Of a stretch of 64,000 nt of DNA, positions 18,869 through 27,853 are shown in pieces. Every line of letters starts with the position of its first letter. The first letter of the stretch is position 1. Origin of the DNA: Methylicorpusculum oleiharenae (lineage in GTDB: Bacteria > Pseudomonadota > Gammaproteobacteria > Methylococcales > Methylomonadaceae); assembly GCF_009828925.2 (NCBI RefSeq), contig NZ_WUTY02000001.1, positions 2,634,492-2,698,491 of the forward strand, in the 5' to 3' direction. The notes beneath the pieces are model-generated. The model was not told the DNA's origin, made no database searches, and worked only from the letters and a program-made list of their open reading frames with translations. The position numbers and the translations under genes were made by a program.

Positions 18869-18924
18869 TTCTCAACTTGGGCTTCCGCTTGAGCTTGGCG
18901 TCAAATAAAGATTAGCGCTACACT
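18798..18924 (+). repeat. 127-bp dispersed repeat, copy B
   Basis: The second copy of the repeat at 13504-13630, ungapped, about 90 percent identical. It begins inside the truncated gene starting at 18725, which suggests it inserted or recombined there. Confidence 0.7.
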
Positions 18925-19009
18925 ATTATCGAGACTGGATTCAACTGGGGGTGGTGGTCATGAACAGAACGATCGTTATACTTTCCTTGCTCTCCACTAA
19001 AGCTTATGA

Positions 19010-19144
19010 AGGAGTTATGAAAAGCTGTTGCCGGATGATCCGCCCAAAAACGTCTGCCTTGATCCTGTTCTGGCTACCGACAACGAACACCCCGAAGATG
19101 AACGAATTATTAAACTCGTCGCAATACGGGAATATTAACAGCTA
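19010..19144 (+). pseudogene. 3' fragment of an unknown gene
   Basis: An open stretch reading SYEKLLPDDPPKNVCLDPVL and then ATDNEHPEDERIIKLVAIRE before a TAA at 19142-19144. It has protein-like composition but is closed by a stop just upstream and has no start. It may be the other end of the gene beginning at 18725. Function unknown. Confidence 0.4.
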
Positions 19145-19187
19145 ACTTTCTGGTTTCGACCCGTTTCTTCCGTTCACAAACACATCA

Positions 19188-19273
19188 ATTCAACGTCCAC
19201 TCCCTTGGAAATCATACAAACGACAAATACCAAGGTCAGAGAACGCAAGCTTCGCGGAGTTGAAACGTTAGAT
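19188..19273 (+). repeat. Weak attC-like site upstream of zorA
   Basis: ATTCAAC (fits RYYYAAC) at 19188-19194 and GTTAGAT (fits GTTRRRY, followed by GC) at 19267-19273, with complementary CTTGG / CCAAG arms between and GCTTCGCGGAGTTGAAACGTT leading into the right end in a way typical of attC sites. The left arm pairs poorly, so this is tentative. Confidence 0.3.
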
Positions 19274-21306
19274 GCAGATAGTAACACGCCTTTGCTACTA
19301 ATTGATGAGTAACCACTTTGGATAATTCAGGTGGATTTCAAATAAAGATCACTCTGAATTTCGATCAAATTTCTTGATCGCGATAGGCAATATTGGCAAT
19401 AACTGGAGCTGTAATGGATTTAATCAATGCAGGAAACCTGAAAGCCTATTGGCATTTATGGGTTTTAGGTTCGATCATCATTGTTTTAATTGGATACTTT
19501 TTATTCAAATTTCTCATACCTTCATACCGTTTAAGTAAAGATTTAAGGCAAACTATAAAAAAGCTACGAAATCTGAAGAGCGACGGTCAAGCAATTAATG
19601 TGGAGCTGATCGGCAAACAGATCATGACCTCGCAAAAACTCAGTCATTGTTGGTCGGAGTTCGCAGAAACCTTACATCCACAAAGCGCAGCGGATGACAT
19701 GGGGCAAGAGCGAGTGGTTCGCTGGCGATCAACTGTTCCAGCTGAAGTCTTCTTTAATGTCGAAACTCTGGTTGCCATAGAACTTAAAACTGAATATTTC
19801 AAACATCAACCCGGAATTCTGACTGGTATTGGTATACTGGGTACTTTTATTGGCTTGTTGCGTGGTCTATCAAGTTTTTCTGTTAGTAGTGACCCTGAAA
19901 AAGTGCGTGTTAGCCTTGATACGCTGATTCTGGGAGTTCGCGAGGCTTTTTACATGTCAGCGGCTGCCATTGGTTTGGCGATGTTTACTACCTTAGTCGA
20001 AAAATTGTGTGTCACTGGTCGAATTAAGCAAGTTGAAGATTTATGCCAATTGCTTGATAGTTTATTTGAAGGTGGGGCGGGCGAAGAATATCTGGCTAGA
20101 TTGGTTAAAGCCGGGGAGAGTAGTGCGACCCAAACCGCACAGCTTAAAGATGCATTGGTTTCAGACTTGAAGGAAATGCTGACAGAAATGATCCGCCAGC
20201 AAACCGAAGCTATTGCTGGCAGCTTTTCAGAAAGTTCTAAAGCCCAGATAGTCACAACTGAACAGAGTGGTGACCGCATTGCCCAAGCTATTTCAGATAG
20301 TTTGAGTGAACCACTTCAAAAAATTGCCTCAGCTGTAAATACCACGACTGACACAAATGGCGAAGCGGTTACTCGTGTGCTAAATGAAGTGCTGATCACA
20401 TTTTCTCAGCAAATGAAAGATATGTTTGGCGGGCAAATGGGCGACATCAGTCAGTTATTACAACAAACCACCACAGCTATGCAATCTACAGTTTCACGCT
20501 TTGATCAACTTGCTAATAATCTGGATGATGCGGGTAAAAACGCAGCGGATGTGATGAGTGAACGCTTGAGCATTGCTCTTGAATCAATGGAAACTCGTCA
20601 GCTAACCTTAAATAATACAATGGTAGAGTTTGTTAATCAGTTACGGGATATGGTGAAAACGTCACAATCCGAAACCAATGACCAGCTTCAGCAAGCATTA
20701 GAAGTCATGTCTGAAAAAATATGCACTTTGGCTGGACAACTTGAGCAACAGGCTAATAGCGCAGCAAATAACCATAAATATCAGCAGGAACAATTGGCTC
20801 AAGTTGCTTCAACATTAACAAATGATTTAACAGCTCAGGTTCAATCAATGATTGAACAAACAAATAACGCTGTATCTTCCATGCAAGCCACTGTAGCTTC
20901 TATGCGTGAGATTACCAAAGACAATACTCAGCGCATGGAAAACAGTGCAGGAACACTAGCTATAGCTGCCGACAACTTTGCTCAAGCCGGAAACAGCGTC
21001 TCTGGTGTTATACAACAGACAGGTACAGTGAGCGATAAAATGGCCACTACCTCAATTGCATTGAACAATGTCGCCAGCACAGTGCAAACTGCGCTTAATG
21101 ATTACAACAATGCCGGTAAAGCCATGTCGCAAATGGTTGAAGAATTAAAAGCCACCGTCGAAACGGCAAAAAATGACGCTTCCGTATCGCAATCTTTGGT
21201 CAACCAGATCAAACAATCTGCCGATCATCTGTTACAGCGGAATGTGTCAATGACTTTGAGACACCCAGTTGTTTTATTTAGTGTCTAACTGTTGTGTATT
21301 TATGGG

Positions 21307-22371
21307 TCAAGTTTCTCCCTTTGTGTTAATAGGCGGATTAATCCAAACGGCGTTAGGCAAGCGGGGCGGCAAGGGGCACTGTCCTTTGAATCGCTTTGGG
21401 TTGGCAAGGAAAGCCGTCTCCAGGGTTTTGGCGCGGGCTTGGTATACCGCAGCCGCTTGGTCGAAGTGGACGGTGGCCGGGGTCATGTAACCGATGCCCG
21501 AGTGGCAATGGGACTGGTTGTACCACTGGAAGAAGCGTTGGCAATGGCTGCGGGCATCTTCAAGGCATCCGAAGCGGACGGGGAAATCAGGCCGATATTT
21601 CAGGGTTTTGAACTGGGCCTCGGAATAGGGATTGTCATCTGAGACATAAGGCCGGCTATGGGTCTTGGCGACCTCCAGATCGACCAGCAAGGCGGCCACC
21701 GGCTTGCTGCGCATGCTGGAACCGCGGTCGGCATGCAGCGTCAGCGTATGCGGCGTGATGTTGTGCTTGGCCACTGTTTCGGCGATGAGCTGCTCGGCCA
21801 GTTCGGCGGTTTCCCGCGGAGCGACCATCCAACCGACCACATAGCGGCTATAAATATCCAGGATCACATACAGGTGGAAACAGGTCCATTTGGCCGGGCC
21901 TTTGAGTTTCGTGATATCCCAGCTCCAGACTTGATTGGGCGCGGTGGCCAGGAGTTCCGGCTTGGTATAGACCGGGTGCAGCCGTTGGCGCCTGCGCTCC
22001 GCCGACAGGCCGTCCGCCTCCAGGGCGCGGTACAAGGTGCGCACCGAGCCGATGTAGCGCCCCTCGTCCAGCAGGGTGGCATAGACAAAATACGGCGAGC
22101 AATCGGCGAAGCGTTCGCTGTTAAGCACCGCCAGCAGTTGCTGGCGCTCACTGGTCGAGAAAGCCAACGGGACGGACGGACGAGGCACCCGCGTTACCGG
22201 CACAGGCACCAAGAGGCGCCGGCGGGCATCCTCGCGATAGACCGAACTGCGGTTCGAATTCAGGGCCGCGCAAGCCGCCGCCAGGCCGACCTCCGGGGCT
22301 AACTGGTTAAGGGCTTGCATCAGCTGGACTCGCTCGGCGTCTCGTCCGTCGACAGACCGAACAAGACGCAA
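21307..22371 (-). CDS. IS3-family OrfB, copy 3
   Basis: 354 residues, DDE residues intact. It differs from copy 1 at a few sites such as AALNSNRSS for AALNLNRSS and PSVPLAF for PSAPLAF. Entry is by -1 frameshift at the A8 run shared with orfA. Confidence 0.88.
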   Translation of the reverse strand: MRLVRSVDGRDAERVQLMQALNQLAPEVGLAAACAALNSNRSSVYREDARRRLLVPVPVTRVPRPSVPLAFSTSERQQLLAVLNSERFADCSPYFVYATLLDEGRYIGSVRTLYRALEADGLSAERRRQRLHPVYTKPELLATAPNQVWSWDITKLKGPAKWTCFHLYVILDIYSRYVVGWMVAPRETAELAEQLIAETVAKHNITPHTLTLHADRGSSMRSKPVAALLVDLEVAKTHSRPYVSDDNPYSEAQFKTLKYRPDFPVRFGCLEDARSHCQRFFQWYNQSHCHSGIGYMTPATVHFDQAAAVYQARAKTLETAFLANPKRFKGQCPLPPRLPNAVWINPPINTKGET

Positions 22372-22808
22372 AGTTTTTTTTGGACATCAATAATGGCATT
22401 GGCCTGAGCCAGTCTGCGGCGCAGACGCTCATTTTCCTGGGTAAGTTGGTGCACACGACGATCCTCGGCCTGCGCAGGGTCGGCCTTACGCCCACGTTTT
22501 TGCGGCGCCAACGCGGCGCGCTCATCGGCAGCACGCTGCCTACGCCAAGTGGACAGATGGGAGGAATAAATCCCTTCTTTGCGCAATAAAGCGCCAATCT
22601 CACCCAGTTGGGTACAGCGATCAGCGGCCTCCAGGATACGGCGCTTGTCGCTGCTGGTAAATTGTCGGCGCTGGGCGGTGGCAACCACCTCTGGGTCGGG
22701 CCGCGCGCCGGAGGTCGCGTTTTCAGCCGCCCTACGGGCGTCTTCCAACGCGACCTCCGGCGCAGTTACTTGTGGTGATTCCATGGTCTCTGCTTTTGAT
22801 TTGCTCAT
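22320..22808 (-). CDS. IS3-family OrfA, copy 3
   Basis: 162 residues, same sequence as the OrfA of copy 1. It lies directly inside the IS end at 22876, 68 bp from the border, as in the other copies. Confidence 0.87.
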   Translation of the reverse strand: MSKSKAETMESPQVTAPEVALEDARRAAENATSGARPDPEVVATAQRRQFTSSDKRRILEAADRCTQLGEIGALLRKEGIYSSHLSTWRRQRAADERAALAPQKRGRKADPAQAEDRRVHQLTQENERLRRRLAQANAIIDVQKKLCVLFGLSTDETPSESS

Positions 22809-23086
22809 AATTCTGGCCTACCTTTATACTCTAATTTCCGAGGGGTAGGTGTCTCAGGTCATATTGACACAGGGGGCAGGCGCAATCGTCAGTTGACGGC
22901 ATATTTAAAGAAGTCTGTGATGAACTTGCTAACGCACACGAAGAATTTGCCAGCAACGTAGTTAAAGGGCTTAAATCGAGTAATACTGCCTACCAAAAGG
23001 AACTCAAGGATGCAGTTGATTATTTAAAATCCGCCATTGAAGAATTAGGTGAAGTAGCCGAAAAAATTCCGGCACGAGGATAGGCT

Positions 23087-23812
23087 ATGCTCGGCACACG
23101 GATTACTATTGGCAAAAAACTCAAAGACGAAGCCGAAAAGCCTTTCTGGATTTCCTTTGCAGATTTAATGACCGCACTAATGGTTATGTTTTTACTGGTA
23201 ATGAGCGTTGCCTTGTTAGCAGTTACCAAAACCGTTTCCGAAGAACAGCGTGCTGCTGATGCCCGCAAGGATGCCATTGAAAAACTTCTTGATAAAGTAG
23301 AACAAGCTGCACAAGAAGATCCTCAATTTTCAGGCATTCACGTTAACCGTGATCGGCAGACGGTTGATTTTGGTGACCGCGCCCGCTTTGATACTGCCAG
23401 TCACCAACTTAATAAAGATCAAGCACGCTTACTGCGCGCCTTTATTCCCCATGTACTTGAAATTGCCAATAGCGAATTGGGCAACGATTGGCTAAAACGC
23501 ATTGTCGTAGAAGGCTTTGCCGATAAACGCGGCAGTTATCTGCTCAACCTTAATTTGAGTATGCAACGCAGTCAGCGGGTGCTTTGCGTACTCTTAGCTA
23601 AAGCCGATGCCGGTGAAGAAGAATTGTCACCCCAGCAGCATGAAGATATTCGGCAATTGTTTTTAGTTGGTGGCTATTCTTCCAACTCGCAAAAAGACAC
23701 CCTGGAAGAAAGTCGTCGGATCGAATTAAGGCTGGAATTTAGAGGTATTAAAGAACCATCTCGGACTCCGCCCACGGCTATCGAGAATAACTTTGGCACT
23801 TGTGCCCTTTAG
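23087..23812 (+). CDS. zorB: Zorya ZorB (MotB-like stator with OmpA domain)
   Basis: 241 residues. It has a short cytosolic N-terminus, then one membrane helix with the ion-carrying aspartate in WISFADLMTALMVMFLLVMS (Asp26 in FAD). The periplasmic OmpA-like peptidoglycan-binding domain spans about 75-225, with VEGFADKRGSYLLNLNLS and QRSQRVL. ZorB anchors the motor to the cell wall and supplies the ion path. It starts 3 bp after the zorA stop, so it was translated in the same operon; the IS in zorA may now disrupt its transcription. All expected residues are present. Confidence 0.93.
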   Translation: MLGTRITIGKKLKDEAEKPFWISFADLMTALMVMFLLVMSVALLAVTKTVSEEQRAADARKDAIEKLLDKVEQAAQEDPQFSGIHVNRDRQTVDFGDRARFDTASHQLNKDQARLLRAFIPHVLEIANSELGNDWLKRIVVEGFADKRGSYLLNLNLSMQRSQRVLCVLLAKADAGEEELSPQQHEDIRQLFLVGGYSSNSQKDTLEESRRIELRLEFRGIKEPSRTPPTAIENNFGTCAL

Positions 23813-23820
23813 GAAAAAAC

Positions 23821-25275
23821 ATGGCCGGATATATTTGTATTGCAATGCTGGAAGATCCGCCTTACAACATGATTTTGACCGCAACGGAGGAGGAGCCTGA
23901 GGATTGGCTGGATGAGTTGCCTTTGCCCAGCCATCTTCTATGTCATGATTATTTTGAAGATGTTCAAGCCGTTGAGCGAGAATGCCTAATAAGGCTAAGA
24001 GCTCAAGGTATTGATGCCAGATCAGATAAAGCTTTTGCTGCGAAGGCTAATGATGTGATACAGGTTTATCAATTGGTTAGGGATAGCCTCAACCAAAATC
24101 AGGTTTTAGATAGCGATTTTGAGGAAGATAATGGCCAAAATGTAGAAGAGTTATTTGATAGTTTACACAAAGAGCTGGATGCGAATCTGCTTACGGCACT
24201 AGGTGGGACTGCGTATAGCATCGGTGACTATCAACAAGCCGTAATTTGTTATCGCGAAGCCGCCGAATTAGGTAATCCAGATGGGCAATTCAATTTAGGT
24301 GCCATGTACTATAGCGGTGAAGGGATAAGAAAAAACAGGAAGCAAGCGGAATTTTGGTTTTCCAAGGCCGCTGAACAAGGTAATGTGGATGCGCAAGACG
24401 CACTTACAGAGCTTGGAATTAACTGGACTGATGAGCGATTGCATGAACTAGCTGAAGAGGGTGATGCAATTGCACAATGTAAATTAGGGGGGATGTATTT
24501 CAGTGGCGACGGCCTAGAGCAAAATGATGGACAAGCTATGTTCTGGATTCGCAAAGCCGCTGAACAAGGCCTCGCAGACGCGCAATGTATCTTAGGAGTT
24601 CTGTATCAAATCGGTCATGGTATAGAACAAGACAATGAGCAATCCGTTTTATGGTATCGCAAGTCCGCAGATCAGGATTACGCCAGTGCACAATCAGCTT
24701 TAGGAATAATGTACGCCAACGGTCTTGGTGTCCCACAAGACTATGAAAAAGCCATTTTCTGGTATTGCAAGGCTGTTGAACAATTTGATGCGATTGGACA
24801 AAGAGAGTTAGGCGGGATATTCGCCGGAGGGTACGGAGTATCGCAAGACGATGAACAAGCCGCATTCTGGCTTTGTAAAGCTGCTGAACAAGGTGATGCA
24901 AGAGCGCAAAGAGATTTAGGTGTGATGTACCAAAGTGGTCGCGGTGTACCACAAGATAACGAACAAGCTGTGTTTTGGTATAGCAGAGCGGCTGATCAAG
25001 ATTATGCTAAGGCACAATACAATTTAGGAGTAATGTATGCCAATGGCCTTGGGATCGAACAAGATTATGAACAAGCCGTTTTCTGGTATCGCAAAGCAGA
25101 CGAGCAAGGTGATGAAACTGCGCAATTCAATTTAGGTGCTATGTATTACAACGGCGAAGGCGTAAGAAAAAATAGAAAGCAAGCGGTAATCTGGTTCAGA
25201 AAAGCAGCCGCACAAGGTTTTACTCCTGCACAAGAAGCCCTTACAGGACTTGGCCTTGATGGGGAGAACACATAA
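23821..25275 (+). CDS. GIY-YIG-like N-terminus fused to Sel1 repeats
   Basis: 484 residues. The start at ATG 23821 follows AGGA by 6 bases and lies 8 bp after zorB. Residues about 1-95 (GYICIAMLEDPPYNMILTAT, then DYFEDVQAVERECLIRLRAQ) resemble the T5orf172/Mug113 branch of the GIY-YIG fold, but with the catalytic Tyr/Arg pattern poorly kept, so possibly non-catalytic. Residues about 125-480 are nine or so Sel1-type TPR-like repeats (each with LG.MY..G.G and A..W..KAA.QG), a protein-interaction scaffold. It is not one of the standard Zorya genes. Its position inside the operon suggests an added sensor, adaptor or regulator. Confidence 0.72.
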   Translation: MAGYICIAMLEDPPYNMILTATEEEPEDWLDELPLPSHLLCHDYFEDVQAVERECLIRLRAQGIDARSDKAFAAKANDVIQVYQLVRDSLNQNQVLDSDFEEDNGQNVEELFDSLHKELDANLLTALGGTAYSIGDYQQAVICYREAAELGNPDGQFNLGAMYYSGEGIRKNRKQAEFWFSKAAEQGNVDAQDALTELGINWTDERLHELAEEGDAIAQCKLGGMYFSGDGLEQNDGQAMFWIRKAAEQGLADAQCILGVLYQIGHGIEQDNEQSVLWYRKSADQDYASAQSALGIMYANGLGVPQDYEKAIFWYCKAVEQFDAIGQRELGGIFAGGYGVSQDDEQAAFWLCKAAEQGDARAQRDLGVMYQSGRGVPQDNEQAVFWYSRAADQDYAKAQYNLGVMYANGLGIEQDYEQAVFWYRKADEQGDETAQFNLGAMYYNGEGVRKNRKQAVIWFRKAAAQGFTPAQEALTGLGLDGENT

Positions 25276-25443
25276 TGTTTTTCGGTTTACAAAAACTACC
25301 CACAGGACATACGAAATTTCTGCATGAAGCCTATTTCCGTGTCCGCTTTCTGTTAACTTTCAATAAATTCTCATACACATCCGACCTAATAAGACCGATA
25401 ATACATTTTGTGTACTCAGAATTTATTTTTGAGAAGAATCTAT

Positions 25444-25680
25444 ATGTTTACATTATCCATTCACGGCGATGTCCACATTCCCGACAATCTCATATGCATT
25501 GGGCTTAAAACCTGGGGCTGAGCTGGCTTTTGAACGCCGAGTTGATTCTATAGTTTTGCGCCCGGATAAAAAAATAAAACTTCACGGGTTGAAGAAGGCC
25601 CCAAAATTTTAGGTTATACCGGGTCCACAGTGCCTTTGGAGGAACTGGACGCTGTCGTTGCCAAAGGCGCGGCGCAGTTG
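25444..25680 (+). pseudogene. VapB/AbrB-type antitoxin remnant
   Basis: It begins at ATG 25444 (MFTLSIHGDVHIPDNL) but needs two frame changes to read LGLKPGAELAFERRVDSIVL and then VEEGPKILGYTGSTVPLEEL, the order of an AbrB-fold VapB protein followed by its toxin-binding tail. Dead by frameshifts. It runs straight into the VapC remnant. Confidence 0.65.
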
Positions 25681-26052
25681 GTCGATACCAATATTTTGGT
25701 GCGTTATTTTGCTCAAGATGATGCTCTGCAATCACCCTTTGCTTTGCGCATTTTCATTGACGAACCCGAACTGTTTGTGATGAAAACGGTGTTGCTTGAG
25801 TTTTTCTGGGTATTGACCCAAGCTGAAAAATTTCACTTTCCGGCTGAATAAGTCATGACCGTTTTCGAACATCTGCAAGAATTGCCGAATATCGTGTTTG
25901 AAGATGAGCTTTCGCTCAGAATAGCCATTACATAGTGCCGTGGGGGCCTTGAATTTCCAGATGCTTTCCATTTGGCGACGTCTGGGGCTTGCAGTGCATT
26001 TGTGACCTTCGATGACCGTAATTTGCGCGTCGCGCTCAACGCCTTAAGCTGA
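25678..26052 (+). pseudogene. VapC PIN-domain toxin remnant
   Basis: It reads LVDTNILVRYFAQDD (first catalytic Asp) and LLEFFWVLTQAEKF (conserved Glu), then after an internal stop EFPDAFHLATSGACSAFVTF with the remaining Asp residues DAF and DRN. There is no ATG and at least two in-frame stops. With the VapB piece, this is a decayed toxin-antitoxin pair inserted within the Zorya operon between the Sel1 gene and zorC. Confidence 0.7.
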
Positions 26053-26167
26053 TGCCTGTTTGTGAAATACCCGCCTAATCTTGCTGATACAACAAAATCA
26101 GTGATGATTTTATGAGCAAATATTCCTACCAGCAACGAAGCGAAAGCAATAGTTTGGAAATGCCCGC

Positions 26168-27853
26168 ATGAATTCAATTGCCACCTTTCGTCACCGTTTG
26201 CTGCAAATCAATGCCGAAGCCCTTGCTTCTCCTATCCCGGATTTATCTGCAGAAATGGCCCGAACCACGCAACGCTTAAAGACTGAGTATGGCGACATTT
26301 CAAGAGGTTCGGGTGATCAGCAAGGGATTGCGACAGCAGTGATTGGGTATCTAAAAAACCATCATTTACTCACTTATCGCGACATTAAACTCGTTTGCTT
26401 TGGCGTGTCGTCACCTTACGGTACGCCGTTAACTCAAGTTATTGAACATGAAACTTTGTTCCCTAAGTTACTTAAAGAAGTTGAAATTTTACAACCAGAA
26501 CCGCGTAAGTTTCGACGCTGTTATCAGGGTTTGCTGAAAGGATATTTACGCTATCCGGGTCTGCAGACTGACAATATTTACGGCCGAAAAAACTGGTTTG
26601 CGTTACGGGAATTTTTGGCCCAAAACTGCAAGGCTTTAAATAAACAAAAGCCGGTAACGGAATGGTCGCAAGCCCTTTACGAACACCGAAACTTGCTTGC
26701 TGATAACCCTTGCAAGCCTTATGGAAAGGCCATGCTGGGAGGTGATATGTCAGTTATTGAGGAGCTTAGAAACCGATTGGGAGTTGATGACGATACTTGG
26801 GTGATGAATGAGTTGATATTGGCTCAGGTTCAAGCGGCAACGGCATTAAAGGATCCCGAGTTTGTGTTGCAAGTGCTGCCCTTGGTAAAACTTCTGGAAC
26901 GGCACTCATTGTTAATCACAAAGGGGCTTTCCCTGTTACTTAGACGCTATGTAGTCTGCAAAGTCCATACTGAACACCATACACTTCGAGAAGCTGCATT
27001 AAGGGAATGGAAAAGTCCTTGGTTGGAAGCTAATAAACCAATGTGGTATGGTCAGATTGGTGAGGCAGCCACTAACATGGTGAGTTTGTGGCTGAAACGG
27101 CGCACTATCCAAGATTTTTTTGAGTTATTGCAGGCTGACGGCCAAGCCGATCGGAAGCGAATGGAATTTTGGCTTAAATACGCCGAAGCGATTGATGACA
27201 TCTGGCTGGCATTGGGGCAGCACAGCCTTTACAACAATAAGCCGGATTACAAGCGTATTCGTCAGAATATGGCTGGACGGTATATGGCTTTGGAAGGAGG
27301 TTCCTACAATCAAGATAATGCTTTTTTAATGCGAATTGGTGGCTATGTCTTCATTGAGTTTGGCAAGCAGAACAACGCGTGCCATGTATTTTTGGCAGAT
27401 AATCTTCCATTCAAGTTTGGACAAAAATCGGTGTTAGGTACACAAGATGGGCTCAAAAACAAGGAACATCCAGGTCATCGCAGAACATTGTCACATCGAG
27501 AAGGTTGGCAAGGGGAGTTTACTGATTTTTTGCGTTATCACGCCAATGCAACACCTGGCGAAAACAAACCTAAACCCGTTTCATCAATCGTAGCTTCTCA
27601 TATTTCGAGTTCGACAGTGCCGTCTGTAAAGCCAAGAGTTCACTCAATACCTATCCAGAATGAGCAGGCTAAGCCTCTTGACATTAAGCAGTTACAAGAG
27701 TTCTGTATTTCACATAACCTGCATTTTGATGATCATAGAGACAAAGGTGGAGCATTTTGGGTACGTGCTTCTGAAACACATGAACCGGCATCGACCATGC
27801 TAAAAAGCGTAGGTTTTCGATATAAAGAAGGACGCGGGTGGTGGTTGGAATGA
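26168..27853 (+). CDS. zorC: Zorya ZorC (EH-signature protein)
   Basis: 561 residues. It matches ZorC by place (before a ZorD helicase), length and the signature region: many charged helices, then IRQNMAGRYMALEG, FLMRIGGYVFIEFGKQNNAC (the Glu) and EHPGHRRTLSHREGWQGEFT (the His residues), the conserved Glu/His pair of the EH_Signature domain. The last part has a separate small fold (about 505-561). ZorC is a cytosolic DNA-binding component working with ZorD. A weak ribosome-binding site and the vapBC relic lie upstream, so it may rely on read-through from zorB or its own promoter. Confidence 0.85.
   Translation: MNSIATFRHRLLQINAEALASPIPDLSAEMARTTQRLKTEYGDISRGSGDQQGIATAVIGYLKNHHLLTYRDIKLVCFGVSSPYGTPLTQVIEHETLFPKLLKEVEILQPEPRKFRRCYQGLLKGYLRYPGLQTDNIYGRKNWFALREFLAQNCKALNKQKPVTEWSQALYEHRNLLADNPCKPYGKAMLGGDMSVIEELRNRLGVDDDTWVMNELILAQVQAATALKDPEFVLQVLPLVKLLERHSLLITKGLSLLLRRYVVCKVHTEHHTLREAALREWKSPWLEANKPMWYGQIGEAATNMVSLWLKRRTIQDFFELLQADGQADRKRMEFWLKYAEAIDDIWLALGQHSLYNNKPDYKRIRQNMAGRYMALEGGSYNQDNAFLMRIGGYVFIEFGKQNNACHVFLADNLPFKFGQKSVLGTQDGLKNKEHPGHRRTLSHREGWQGEFTDFLRYHANATPGENKPKPVSSIVASHISSSTVPSVKPRVHSIPIQNEQAKPLDIKQLQEFCISHNLHFDDHRDKGGAFWVRASETHEPASTMLKSVGFRYKEGRGWWLE

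Larger units (their letters stand above)
21238..22876 (-). mobile_element. IS3-family insertion sequence, copy 3 (in zorA)
   Basis: 1639 bp in reverse orientation relative to copies 1 and 2, flanked by the 3-bp duplication CAG (21235-21237 and 22877-22879). The OrfA product is identical to that of copy 1, so the transposition was recent. Confidence 0.93.
19414..23083 (+). pseudogene. zorA: Zorya ZorA (MotA-like motor subunit) interrupted by IS
   Basis: ZorA forms with ZorB a membrane ion-driven motor of the Zorya anti-phage system. The start at ATG 19414 is favoured by GGAG 7 bases upstream. Residues 8-40 hold a membrane segment (WVLGSIIIVLIGYFLF), and the MotA-like core has PGILTGIGILGTFIGLLRGL and REAFYMSAAAIGLAMFTTLV, followed by the long coiled-coil cytoplasmic tail (about residues 230-675, rich in Gln/Ala/Thr). 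The IS at 21238-22876, with duplication CAG, splits codon 608 from the last 67 codons (22880-23083). Joined length is 675 residues. The present product would lose about 67 tail residues and gain 17 from the IS. Confidence 0.9.

Noticed and set aside
24536-24952. Antisense gene across the Sel1 repeats
   Set aside because: A mirror of the repeats on the other strand, with no start signal.
25275-25508. Small gene after the Sel1 gene (77 residues)
   Set aside because: It reads across the start of the vapB relic in another frame and has no family features.
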